Positions 56,832 through 64,000 of a stretch of DNA of 64,000 nucleotides are shown in pieces (position 1 is the stretch's first letter; each line of letters starts with the position of its first letter). The stretch comes from Burkholderia pyrrocinia (lineage in GTDB: Bacteria > Pseudomonadota > Gammaproteobacteria > Burkholderiales > Burkholderiaceae). The stretch is taken from assembly GCF_001028665.1 (NCBI RefSeq), contig NZ_CP011503.1:2418001-2482000 (forward strand), read 5' to 3'. Under the pieces are notes generated by a model that was given only the letters and a program-made list of their open reading frames with translations, was not told the DNA's origin and ran no database searches. The position numbers and the translations under genes are program-made.

Positions 56832-57830
56832 TCAGCGCGACTCGTTCGCGAGTTCGTCGCGGATCTGCGCGGCCAGTTCGAACGAGCGCAGCCGCGCGGC
56901 GTGATCGTAGATCTGCGCGGTGATGATCAATTCGTCCGCCCCCGTCTGCGCGATGCGGTCGCGCAGCTTGTCGCGCACCGTGTCGCGCGAGCCGACCGCC
57001 GCGAACGACAGCGAATGCGCGACGTTGGCGAGTTCGAGCTCGTTCGCCTCGAGTGCGTCGACGGGCGGCGGCAGCTTGCCCGGCGTGCCGCGCCGCAGGT
57101 TGATGAACTGCTGCTGCAGCGACGTGAACAGGCGCCGCGCCTCGTCGTCGGTATCGGCCGCGAACACGTTGACGCCGACCATCGCGTGCGGCTTCGGCCA
57201 CGCGGCCGACGGCCGGTACTGCGCGCGGTAGATCTCGAGCGCGCGCATCAGGTAGTCCGGCGCGAAGTGCGACGCGAACGCGAACGGCAGCCCGAGCATC
57301 GCGGCGAGCTGCGCGCTGAACAGGCTCGAGCCGAGCAGCCACACGGGCACCTCGAGCCCCGCGCCGGGCACCGCGCGCACGCGCTGGCCGGGCACCGGCT
57401 CCGCGAAGTAGCGCAGCAGCTCGGCGACGTCGTCCGGAAACGAGTCGGCGCTGCCGATCAGGTCGCGGCGCAGCGCGCGCGACGTGGTCTGGTCGGTGCC
57501 GGGCGCGCGGCCGAGGCCGAGGTCGATGCGCCCCGGATACAGCGACGCGAGCGTGCCGAACTGCTCCGCGATCACGAGCGGCGCGTGGTTCGGCAGCATG
57601 ATGCCGCCCGACCCGACGCGGATCGTCTGCGTGGCGCCCGCGACATGGCCGATCACGACCGCGGTCGCCGCGCTCGCGATGCCGGGCATGTTGTGATGCT
57701 CGGCGAGCCAGTAGCGTCGATAGCCCCAGCGTTCCGCGTGCTGCGCGAGATCGACGGTGTTGCGGAACGCCTGCGAGGCGTCGGCGCCGGCCGGAATGGG
57801 GGCGAGATCGAGTACGGAAAACGGAGTCAT
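56832..57830 (-). CDS. LLM-class flavin-dependent oxidoreductase (luciferase-like)
   Basis: 332 residues. A bacterial luciferase-fold monooxygenase with the family motifs [36 protein letters not shown] and [10 protein letters not shown]. It matches the MsnO8-type subgroup of single-subunit LLM proteins. The ATG read from 57830 is the family start; upstream codons lack similarity. A reduced flavin partner would come from a separate reductase. Substrate unknown. It converges on the alpha/beta hydrolase. Confidence 0.9.
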   Translation of the reverse strand: MTPFSVLDLAPIPAGADASQAFRNTVDLAQHAERWGYRRYWLAEHHNMPGIASAATAVVIGHVAGATQTIRVGSGGIMLPNHAPLVIAEQFGTLASLYPGRIDLGLGRAPGTDQTTSRALRRDLIGSADSFPDDVAELLRYFAEPVPGQRVRAVPGAGLEVPVWLLGSSLFSAQLAAMLGLPFAFASHFAPDYLMRALEIYRAQYRPSAAWPKPHAMVGVNVFAADTDDEARRLFTSLQQQFINLRRGTPGKLPPPVDALEANELELANVAHSLSFAAVGSRDTVRDKLRDRIAQTGADELIITAQIYDHAARLRSFELAAQIRDELANESR

Positions 57831-58468
57831 CGGGTGGCCTTCGAAAGGGGGCGCGCGGTGATGCGCTGACGCAACAAATGCCAAGGATTTTGCCAAAGGG
57901 TTCCGGAACGTGCTGGGGGCGCGCCGATACCCATGCGCGTGACAGGGATGCAGGGTCGAATTCGTTGGTTGTTGCAAAAATCAATCCAATCGCTGACTAA
58001 TTACCAATCTTTACCGCGATTGGATGTGAATCCGCATCGACCTACAAATTTGCACGAAACGTTTGATTTTCTAGACTGCAATACGCCTGCAAAGTCCTTA
58101 CGCTAACGTGAACGCGGTTGCGCCCAAATGGTTCGCCGACTGCGCAGCTTTGCCGGAATTGCACCAGTCCGTTTCTCGTAGTGCCGAGCGCGGGGTGCCG
58201 CGGACTGCTAAAATCCGGCGCCTGCCCATGTTGTGCCGATGGTAGCTATTCGAATCTTCCCGCATCCCGTCCGGGCGTCGCGCGGAGATGCGCCACGCGA
58301 AGCCGGGCATGGCAACACCCGAAAACGGGTCGTGCCTCCCCCAAACACAGACGCTGCTGGAACAAGGAGTCGGGTCGTGCCCGCATTCGTCGTTGTCCGA
58401 ATACCGCATCACGCTCAATCACGCGCAAGCGTTCGCCGTGGCGTTCAGGTCGCCGGGAGGCGTCGCGC
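57831..58468. other. Long gap between the LLM gene and hpnI, with an inverted repeat
   Basis: 638 bases with no convincing gene. The left half (57960-58090) is markedly AT-rich for this genome. It contains a perfect 10-bp inverted repeat (57984-57993 and 58016-58025) and a weak promoter candidate TTGCAC (58050-58055), 16 nt, TAGACT (58072-58077). A -10-like TAAAAT is at 58209-58214. Reading frames from 58118 into hpnI have no family resemblance before the hpnI ATG. Confidence 0.6.
57984..58025. repeat. Perfect 10-bp inverted repeat with 22-bp spacer
   Basis: ATCCAATCGC (57984-57993) and GCGATTGGAT (58016-58025). The AT-rich spacer carries another CCAATC. It could be a regulator site pair with two half-sites two helical turns apart or an RNA hairpin. 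Confidence 0.6.
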
Positions 58469-59644
58469 ATGACGCCAACGGCCACGCTGCTCGACTGGCT
58501 CCTGATCGCGTTCACGCTGGCCGCGGCCGGCTATGCGCTGGTCGCCGCCTTTGCGCCGCGGCCGCGCACGCCGCGCACGGCCGCGCGCGACGGCTTCGAG
58601 CCGGTCAGCGTGCTCAAGCCGCTGTGCGGCGCGGAGCCGCACCTGTACGAAAACCTCGCGACCTTCTGCGAACAGCGCCACCCGCGCCATGAAGTGCTGT
58701 TCGGCGTCGCGTCGGCGGCCGACCCGGCGGTGGCCGTCGTCGAGCGGCTGCGCGCCGACTATCCCGAGTGCGACATCACGCTCGTGATCGACGCGCGCGT
58801 GCACGGCAAGAACCTGAAGGTCAGCAACCTGATCAATCTCGCGGCGCGCGCGAAATACGGTCGCATCGTGATCGCGGACAGCGATATCGCGGTGAAGCCC
58901 GACCACCTGGAGCGCGTGACGGCGCCGCTCGCCGATGCGTCGGTCGGTGTCGTCACGTGCCTGTATCATGCGCGCAGCGTCGGCGGGTTCTGGACGCGAA
59001 TCGGCGCGCAGTTCGTCGATGCCTGGTTCGCGCCGTCGGTGCGGATCACGCACCTCGGCCGCTCGAGCCGCTTCGGCTTCGGTGCGACCCTCGCGCTGAC
59101 GCGCGACACGCTCGACCGGATCGGCGGCTTTCTCGCGCTGAAGGACGAGCTGGCCGACGATTTCTGGCTTGCCGAGCTGCCGCGCCGCCTCGGGCGGCGC
59201 ACCGTGCTGTCGGAGGTCGAGGTCGCGACCGACGTGATCGAGCCGTCGTTCGGGCCGCTGTGGCACCGCGAGACGCGCTGGCTGCGTACGATCCGGTCGC
59301 TGAACCCGGCCGGTTTCGCGTTCCTGTTCATCACCTTTACCGTGCCGTGGCTCGCGATCGGCGCGGCGCTCGCGCTGCGTCTCGACGGGACGTTTGCGGG
59401 TACGCTGGCAGGTTCCGCGGCCGCCGTCGGCGCATTCGGGCGGCTCGTGCTGCATGCGCGCGGCGAGGACGGCTGGCGCGCGTTCTGGCGCGACCTGCCC
59501 CTCGTCGCGGTGCGCGACACGCTGCTCGCGCTCGAGTGGCTCGCGGCCGCGTTCGGCACGCATGTCGTGTGGCGCGGCGCGAGAATGACGGTCGTCGGCG
59601 GCGAACGCGCGACGGCGGCCGTGGAAGGGGCAGACGGCCGCTAG
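58469..59644 (+). CDS. hpnI: Hopanoid biosynthesis glycosyltransferase HpnI
   Basis: 391 residues. A GT2 enzyme, related to ceramide glucosyltransferase, that adds GlcNAc to bacteriohopanetetrol. Two membrane regions flank the catalytic domain (N-terminal segment about 8-28, C-terminal segments about 285-335). VSVLKPLCGAEPHLYENL and the DxD motif IVIADSDIAV are present. The ATG at 58469 gives the family start. It is the first gene of hpnI-hpnJ-hpnK-hpnL. Confidence 0.93.
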   Translation: MTPTATLLDWLLIAFTLAAAGYALVAAFAPRPRTPRTAARDGFEPVSVLKPLCGAEPHLYENLATFCEQRHPRHEVLFGVASAADPAVAVVERLRADYPECDITLVIDARVHGKNLKVSNLINLAARAKYGRIVIADSDIAVKPDHLERVTAPLADASVGVVTCLYHARSVGGFWTRIGAQFVDAWFAPSVRITHLGRSSRFGFGATLALTRDTLDRIGGFLALKDELADDFWLAELPRRLGRRTVLSEVEVATDVIEPSFGPLWHRETRWLRTIRSLNPAGFAFLFITFTVPWLAIGAALALRLDGTFAGTLAGSAAAVGAFGRLVLHARGEDGWRAFWRDLPLVAVRDTLLALEWLAAAFGTHVVWRGARMTVVGGERATAAVEGADGR

Positions 59645-59804
59645 GGCCGCTCCCGGACGAACCCGGCCCGAGGGCCGAGACGCGCTGCGCGCAGAAGCCG
59701 CGCGACGCGACATGACAGAGAGAGGCGGGCGCCGGCAGGGCGGCCCGCGGTTTTTTGACTGAATCGTTGAATCGAAACGAACTATGCAGGCTACCGGAGC
59801 ATTC

Positions 59805-61226
59805 ATGAAAACGCTGTTCTTGCAGGCCCCTTCGTATGACGGCTTCGACGGCGGAGCCGGCTCGCGCTACCAGGCGAAGCGCGAAATCCGTTCCTTCTGG
59901 TATCCGACGTGGCTCGCGCAGCCGGCCGCGCTCGTGCCGGGCAGCCGCGTCGTCGATGCGCCGGCCGACGGCCTGTCGGTCGAGGAGACGCTGAAGATCG
60001 CGAACGACTACGATCTCGTGATCATCCACACGAGCACGCCGTCGTTCCCGACCGACGCGATGTTCGCGCAGGATCTCAAGAAGATGAAGCCGTCGATGCT
60101 GGTCGGCATGGTGGGCGCGAAGGTGATGGTCGATCCGCACAACTCGCTCACGGCGAGCGAGGCCATCGACTTCGTGTGCCGCGAGGAATTCGACTACACC
60201 TGCAAGGAAATCGCCGAAGGCAAGCCGCTCGCCGAGATCAAGGGCTTGAGCTGGCGCGCGAAGGACGGCTCAATCGAGCACAACGAAGCGCGTCCGATCC
60301 TCGAGAACATGGACGAACTGCCGTTCGTCGCGCCCATCTACAAGCGCGACCTGAAGATCGACAACTACTTCATCGGCTACCTGAACTACCCGTACGTGTC
60401 GATCTACACGGGCCGCGGCTGCAAGTCGCGCTGCACGTTCTGCCTGTGGCCGCAGACGGTCAGCGGCCATCGCTACCGCACGCGCTCGGTCGAGAACGTG
60501 CTCGCGGAAGCGAAGTGGATCCGCGACAACATGCCGGAAGTGAAGGAACTGATGTTCGACGACGACACCTTCACCGACGACCTGCCGCGCGCAGAAGCCA
60601 TCGCCATCGGTCTGGGCAAGCTCGGCATGACGTGGTCGTGCAACGCGAAGGCCAACGTGCCGTACAAGTCGCTCAAGGTCATGAAGGAAAACGGCCTGCG
60701 CCTGCTGCTGGTCGGTTTCGAATCCGGCGACGACCAGATCCTCGTGAACATCAAGAAGGGCGTGCGCACCGATTTCGCGCGCCGCTTCAGCGCGGACTGC
60801 AAGAAGCTCGGCATCAAGATCCACGGCACCTTCATTCTCGGCCTGCCGGGCGAGACGCAGGAAACCATCAAGAAGACGATCGAGTACGCGAAGGAAATCA
60901 ATCCGCACACGATCCAGGTCTCGCTCGCCGCGCCGTATCCGGGCACGACGCTCTACAAGCAGGCCGTGGAAAACGGCTGGATGGAAGAGAACAAGACCAT
61001 CAACCTGGTGAGCAAGGAAGGCGTGCAGCTCGCGGCGATCGGCTACGCGCATCTGTCGCGCGACGAGATCTATCACCACCTCGAGCAGTTCTATCGCCAG
61101 TTCTACTTCCGTCCGTCGAAGATCTGGGAGATTGTCCGCGAGATGCTGACGAGCTGGGACATGATGAAGCGCCGCCTGCGCGAAGGCGTCGAGTTCTTCC
61201 GCTTCCTGCGCGCGCACGAGGCCTGA
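59805..61226 (+). CDS. hpnJ: Hopanoid biosynthesis radical SAM protein HpnJ
   Basis: 473 residues. A radical SAM enzyme required to turn the glucosamine head group into the cyclitol ether of Burkholderia hopanoids. The N-terminal B12-binding-like domain (about 1-150) is followed by the cluster-binding CX3CX2C (Cys206, Cys210, Cys213). LLVGFESGDDQ and FILGLPGET are further radical SAM motifs. The ATG at 59805 has GGAG 7 nt upstream and the family start KTLFLQAPSYDGFDGG; an upstream ATG at 59784 lacks a ribosome-binding site. Confidence 0.95.
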   Translation: MKTLFLQAPSYDGFDGGAGSRYQAKREIRSFWYPTWLAQPAALVPGSRVVDAPADGLSVEETLKIANDYDLVIIHTSTPSFPTDAMFAQDLKKMKPSMLVGMVGAKVMVDPHNSLTASEAIDFVCREEFDYTCKEIAEGKPLAEIKGLSWRAKDGSIEHNEARPILENMDELPFVAPIYKRDLKIDNYFIGYLNYPYVSIYTGRGCKSRCTFCLWPQTVSGHRYRTRSVENVLAEAKWIRDNMPEVKELMFDDDTFTDDLPRAEAIAIGLGKLGMTWSCNAKANVPYKSLKVMKENGLRLLLVGFESGDDQILVNIKKGVRTDFARRFSADCKKLGIKIHGTFILGLPGETQETIKKTIEYAKEINPHTIQVSLAAPYPGTTLYKQAVENGWMEENKTINLVSKEGVQLAAIGYAHLSRDEIYHHLEQFYRQFYFRPSKIWEIVREMLTSWDMMKRRLREGVEFFRFLRAHEA

Positions 61227-61229
61227 TTC

Positions 61230-62114
61230 GTGGCGACGCAGCCGGCGGCGCGGGCGCTGATCTTCACCGCGGACGACTTCGGGCTGCACCCGCGCGTCAA
61301 CGCGGCGGTCGAGCGCGCGCACCGCGACGGCGTGCTGAACGCCGCGAGCCTGATGGTCGGCGCGCCCGCCGCGCAGGATGCGATCGAACGCGCGCGGCGG
61401 CTGCCGTCGCTCGCGGTCGGCCTGCATCTCGTCCTCGCGGACGGGCCGGCCACGCTGCCCGCGCATGACATTCCCGCGCTCGTCGGCCCCGACGGGCGGT
61501 TCGGCGACGCGATGGCGAAGGACGGCTGTCGTTTCTTCTTCCTGCCGCACGTGCGTGCGCAATTGCGCCGCGAGATCCGTGCACAGTTCGACGCGTTCGC
61601 GGCGAGCGGCCTGCCGCTCGACCACGTGAACGCGCACAAGCATTTCCACCTGCATCCGACCGTGCTGTCGATGATCATCGAGATCGGCCGCGATTACGGG
61701 CTGCGCGCGGTGCGGCTGCCGTACGAGACGAGCGCGTCCGCGCTGCTCAAGCCGTGGATCGCGCTCGTGCGCGCACGGCTCGACCGCGCGGGGCTCGCGC
61801 ACAACGACTACGTGGTCGGGATCGAGCATACGGGCGCGATGGACGAGGCTGTGCTGCTCGATGCGCTCGCCACGCTGCCGCCGGGCGTCGGCGAGATCTA
61901 CTGCCATCCGGCCGAGGCCGGCGACGGCCCGATCACGCCGACGATGGCCGGCTACCGTCCGGTGGACGAACTGGATGCGCTGCTGTCGCCGCGCGTTGCC
62001 GCCGCGCTGAACGCGGCGGGCGTCGCGACCGGCGGCTTTGCCGACGTGTTCGGCCAGCGTGCGGCCCGGCGTGGCGCGCACGCGCCGCGCACACCGGGAG
62101 CGCAGCCGTCATGA
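61230..62114 (+). CDS. hpnK: Hopanoid biosynthesis deacetylase HpnK
   Basis: 294 residues. A YdjC-family deacetylase that removes the acetyl group from the GlcNAc added by HpnI, giving bacteriohopanetetrol glucosamine. Metal ligands are the Asp pair in FTADDFGLHP and His in VNAHKHFHLHPT. The GTG at 61230 follows the hpnJ stop by 3 nt with GAGG 9 nt upstream. It overlaps hpnL by 4 nt. Confidence 0.93.
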   Translation: MATQPAARALIFTADDFGLHPRVNAAVERAHRDGVLNAASLMVGAPAAQDAIERARRLPSLAVGLHLVLADGPATLPAHDIPALVGPDGRFGDAMAKDGCRFFFLPHVRAQLRREIRAQFDAFAASGLPLDHVNAHKHFHLHPTVLSMIIEIGRDYGLRAVRLPYETSASALLKPWIALVRARLDRAGLAHNDYVVGIEHTGAMDEAVLLDALATLPPGVGEIYCHPAEAGDGPITPTMAGYRPVDELDALLSPRVAAALNAAGVATGGFADVFGQRAARRGAHAPRTPGAQPS

Positions 62115-63160
62115 CCAAGTGGATCAAGTGGCTCGGCTGGCCGATCGGCATCGGCATCCTGCTCGCGCTGGGGCTGCACGAAGGCGTCGGCGACGTGTCG
62201 CAGATGCTCGCGCGCGCCGGTTACGCGCTGCTGTGGCTCGTGCCGTTCCACGCGCTGCCGCTGCTGCTCGACGCGTATGCATGGCACCTGCTGCTCGACC
62301 GGCGCAGTTCGCTGCCGTTCCTGTGGTGGATCGCGACCGTGCGCGAGGCCGTGAACCGGCTGCTGCCGGTGGTCGGGATCGGCGGCGAGCTGGTCGGCAT
62401 CCGGCTCGCGCGCTGGCAGGTGCCCGACGCGAGCCGCGTGACGGCGTCGGTGATCGTCGAGGTGCTGGTGACGATCGTCGTCCAGTATGCGTTCGCGGCG
62501 CTCGGCCTCGTGCTGCTGCTGTCGACGACGGACAACATGGGCGGCGGCACGATCGGCCTCGCGCTGCTGCTGACGCTGCCGTTGCCCGTGCTCGGCGTCG
62601 TGCTGATGCGGCGCGGCGGCATCTTCCACGCGATCGAGCGTTTCGCGGGCCGCCTGCTCGGCGATTCGCACCGGCTGCTGCAGGGCGTCGACGGCCGCCG
62701 GCTCGACGCCGACATCGACGGGCTGATGTCGCGCACGGGCCTGCTGTTCAGCGCATTCTTCTGGCAACTGGCCGGCTACGTGCTCGGCGCGCTCGAGATC
62801 TACTGGGCGCTCGCGCTGCTCGGCCATCCGGTGTCGATCGGCGGCGCGATCGCGATCGAGGCGATGACGCAGGCCGTGCGGCATGCCGCGTTCATGGTGC
62901 CGGGCGGCCTCGGCGTGCAGGAGGCGACCGTCGTGCTGCTCGCGCAGATGTTCGGCGTCGACCGCGAGACGGCGCTGTCGCTCGCGCTGGTCAAGCGCGG
63001 CCGCGAGGTGCTGTTCGGCTGCCTGGCGCTCGGTTCGTGGCAGCTCGCCGAACTCGTGCGCACGCGCCGCCGCATCGGCGCGCCGCCGGCCGTGCCGCGC
63101 GCGCCGCATCCGGCGAGCCGCATGCCCGAAACCGAAACTCAAGCCGAAACGACGCATTGA
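62111..63160 (+). CDS. hpnL: Hopanoid-associated membrane protein HpnL
   Basis: 349 residues. A polytopic membrane protein of the lysylphosphatidylglycerol synthase/UPF0104 flippase-like family, with about seven to eight membrane segments. NRLLPVVGIGGELVGIRL and ATVVLLAQMFGVDRETAL match the family. In the hpn operon it is proposed to help move or place hopanoids in the membrane; this is inferred from context. The stop is followed by a hairpin. Confidence 0.9.
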   Translation: MTKWIKWLGWPIGIGILLALGLHEGVGDVSQMLARAGYALLWLVPFHALPLLLDAYAWHLLLDRRSSLPFLWWIATVREAVNRLLPVVGIGGELVGIRLARWQVPDASRVTASVIVEVLVTIVVQYAFAALGLVLLLSTTDNMGGGTIGLALLLTLPLPVLGVVLMRRGGIFHAIERFAGRLLGDSHRLLQGVDGRRLDADIDGLMSRTGLLFSAFFWQLAGYVLGALEIYWALALLGHPVSIGGAIAIEAMTQAVRHAAFMVPGGLGVQEATVVLLAQMFGVDRETALSLALVKRGREVLFGCLALGSWQLAELVRTRRRIGAPPAVPRAPHPASRMPETETQAETTH

Positions 63161-63164
63161 ACAC

Positions 63165-63195
63165 GAGACGGGCCGCGCGCCCGTCTCGCGCTTTT
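63165..63195 (+). terminator. Terminator-like hairpin after hpnL
   Basis: GAGACGGG (63165-63172) pairs with CCCGTCTC (63180-63187), 7-nt loop, then GCGCTTTT. It would end the hpn operon. Confidence 0.55.
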
Positions 63196-63247
63196 GGCGT
63201 CGCGCGGGTATGCTTGCCGCGTGTTTTCTCGACGCGCAATTCTTCCG

Positions 63248-63805
63248 ATGATTTTCCGTTTCCGGCTGCTTCCCGTGACGATGCTGGCCGCCGCGCTGGC
63301 GCTGACTGGCTGCGACGACAAGCAAGGTAACCTCGACGTGCAACGTATCAGGGACTTCTTCAACGCGATCAAGCCCGCGCCGCTGCTGCTGAAGGGGCTG
63401 AAGGTCGGCGAATCGACCGAGGCCGACGTACGCGGCACGATGGGCAAGCCCGAGACCGAGCGCGAGTTCACCGACGGCTCGAAGCGTTTCGAATATCCGC
63501 GCGGCCCGATGGGCAACCAGACGTGGTTCGTCGATCTCGATGCGAACGGCCGCTACACCGGCGCGACGCAGGTGCTGACCGCCGAGAATTTCGCGAAGGT
63601 GCGCCCCGGGATGAACGAGGACGAGGTGCGGCGCCTGCTCGGCAAGCCGGGCGACATCGCGCAGTATCCGCTGAAGCCCGAGACGGTCTGGAGCTGGCGC
63701 TGGCTCGAGGACGGCGTCAACACCGACGCGTTCTTCAACGTTCATTTCGGCCCGGACGGGCTTGTCTATACGACGTCGCGCTCCGACATCCTGAAGGGGC
63801 GGTAA
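63248..63805 (+). CDS. SmpA/OmlA-type outer membrane lipoprotein
   Basis: 185 residues. A lipoprotein signal (MIFRFRLLPVTMLAAALALTGC, lipobox LTGC) precedes two SmpA/OmlA (BamE-like) repeats: LKVGESTEADVRGTMGKPE and VRPGMNEDEVRRLLGKPGD. The two-repeat arrangement is longer than BamE (about 113 residues). A role in outer membrane assembly is possible but not established. The ATG at 63248 is chosen over the TTG at 63194, which has no signal-peptide character. Confidence 0.88.
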   Translation: MIFRFRLLPVTMLAAALALTGCDDKQGNLDVQRIRDFFNAIKPAPLLLKGLKVGESTEADVRGTMGKPETEREFTDGSKRFEYPRGPMGNQTWFVDLDANGRYTGATQVLTAENFAKVRPGMNEDEVRRLLGKPGDIAQYPLKPETVWSWRWLEDGVNTDAFFNVHFGPDGLVYTTSRSDILKGR

Positions 63806-63867
63806 GCCGGCCCGCGTTCGGCGCTATATCGAAAAAGCGACCGGAAAATTGCAAAAAGTCCGCTTCC

Positions 63868-63904
63868 CTGCGTGTCATCCGACTGTCAGGAAGCGGCTTT
63901 TTTC
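63868..63904 (+). terminator. Terminator-like inverted repeat near the window end
   Basis: CCGCTTCC near 63870 pairs with GGAAGCGG near 63890, followed by seven T. The loop is about 14 nt. It is downstream of the lipoprotein gene. Confidence 0.6.
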
Positions 63905-64000
63905 CTTTTGAAACAGCGGAGTAGGCCGGGGTCGCAAATGGCGGGGCGGGTTGCTGCGATGCAGCAATCGCATGCAAGGTGATTTGAGACAAACAATTTC

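Noticed and set aside
58118..58468. In-frame open reading upstream of hpnI
   Set aside because: The translated extension is rich in Arg, Ser and Cys without family similarity; HpnI proteins start at the ATG at 58469.
63735..63992. 85-codon minus-strand frame at the window end
   Set aside because: It overlaps the lipoprotein gene and a terminator and has no ribosome-binding site or family features.

Overview
The window is a high-GC (roughly two-thirds G+C) chromosomal segment whose gene content and order point to a betaproteobacterium of the genus Burkholderia sensu stricto, most likely the B. cepacia complex. The evidence is the block rluC / maf-yceD-rpmF-plsX-fabHDG-acpP-fabF / rpoE-rseAB-mucD-lepAB-rnc-era-recO-pdxJ-acpS-nagZ, an arginine-type EF-P with its EarP rhamnosyltransferase, and an hpnIJKL hopanoid operon. 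No prophage, insertion sequence, integrase or CRISPR array was seen. Species is inferred from protein content only.

Layout. 1-3.0 kb: start of rne (minus) divergent from rluC, a HAD phosphatase and a Rieske protein. 3-5.4 kb: sppA facing an RsmI-like methyltransferase and maf. 5.5-12.4 kb: yceD-rpmF and the fatty-acid synthesis cluster. 12.4-17.1 kb: a small YgfX-like membrane protein, then the sigma-E envelope-stress operon (sigma factor, anti-sigma, RseB, MucD) and a glutaredoxin-like protein. 17.2-25.4 kb: translation, secretion, RNA and cofactor genes (lepA, lepB, rnc, era, recO, pdxJ, acpS, nagZ), many overlapping by a few bases. 25.6-29.2 kb (minus): an orphan sigma-54-type response regulator with an altered GAFTGA loop, efp and earP. 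29.2-32.7 kb: uvrC, pgsA, three tandem tRNA-Gly(GCC) genes and tRNA-Cys(GCA).

32.7-41 kb is mixed accessory-like chromosome: two acetyltransferases, an XRE-cupin regulator, a ParD-like gene fused translationally to a second methionine aminopeptidase, a free-methionine sulfoxide reductase, a LysR/pirin divergent pair, and a copper/cytochrome-oxidase assembly set (SCO, PCuAC, CtaG). 40.7-48 kb: trehalose synthesis (otsB-otsA), an ABC exporter, a glycosyltransferase and two membrane proteins. 48.1-52 kb: glucarate dehydratase, a FadR-type regulator and a periplasmic amino-acid-type binding protein, with a shared sequence motif in both flanking intergenic regions. 52.2-58 kb: phospholipase C, pyridoxal kinase, an alpha/beta hydrolase and a luciferase-like monooxygenase. 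58.4-63.2 kb: hpnI-hpnJ-hpnK-hpnL for hopanoid head-group modification and transport, followed by a SmpA/OmlA-type lipoprotein.

Most of the window is conserved housekeeping sequence. The most unusual points are the ParD-like/MetAP gene pair, the GAFDGA regulator, a 16-bp palindrome on a promoter at 46.56 kb, a 10-bp inverted repeat in the long gap before hpnI, the long low-complexity tail on RNase III, and possible leaderless starts for rnc and rluC.
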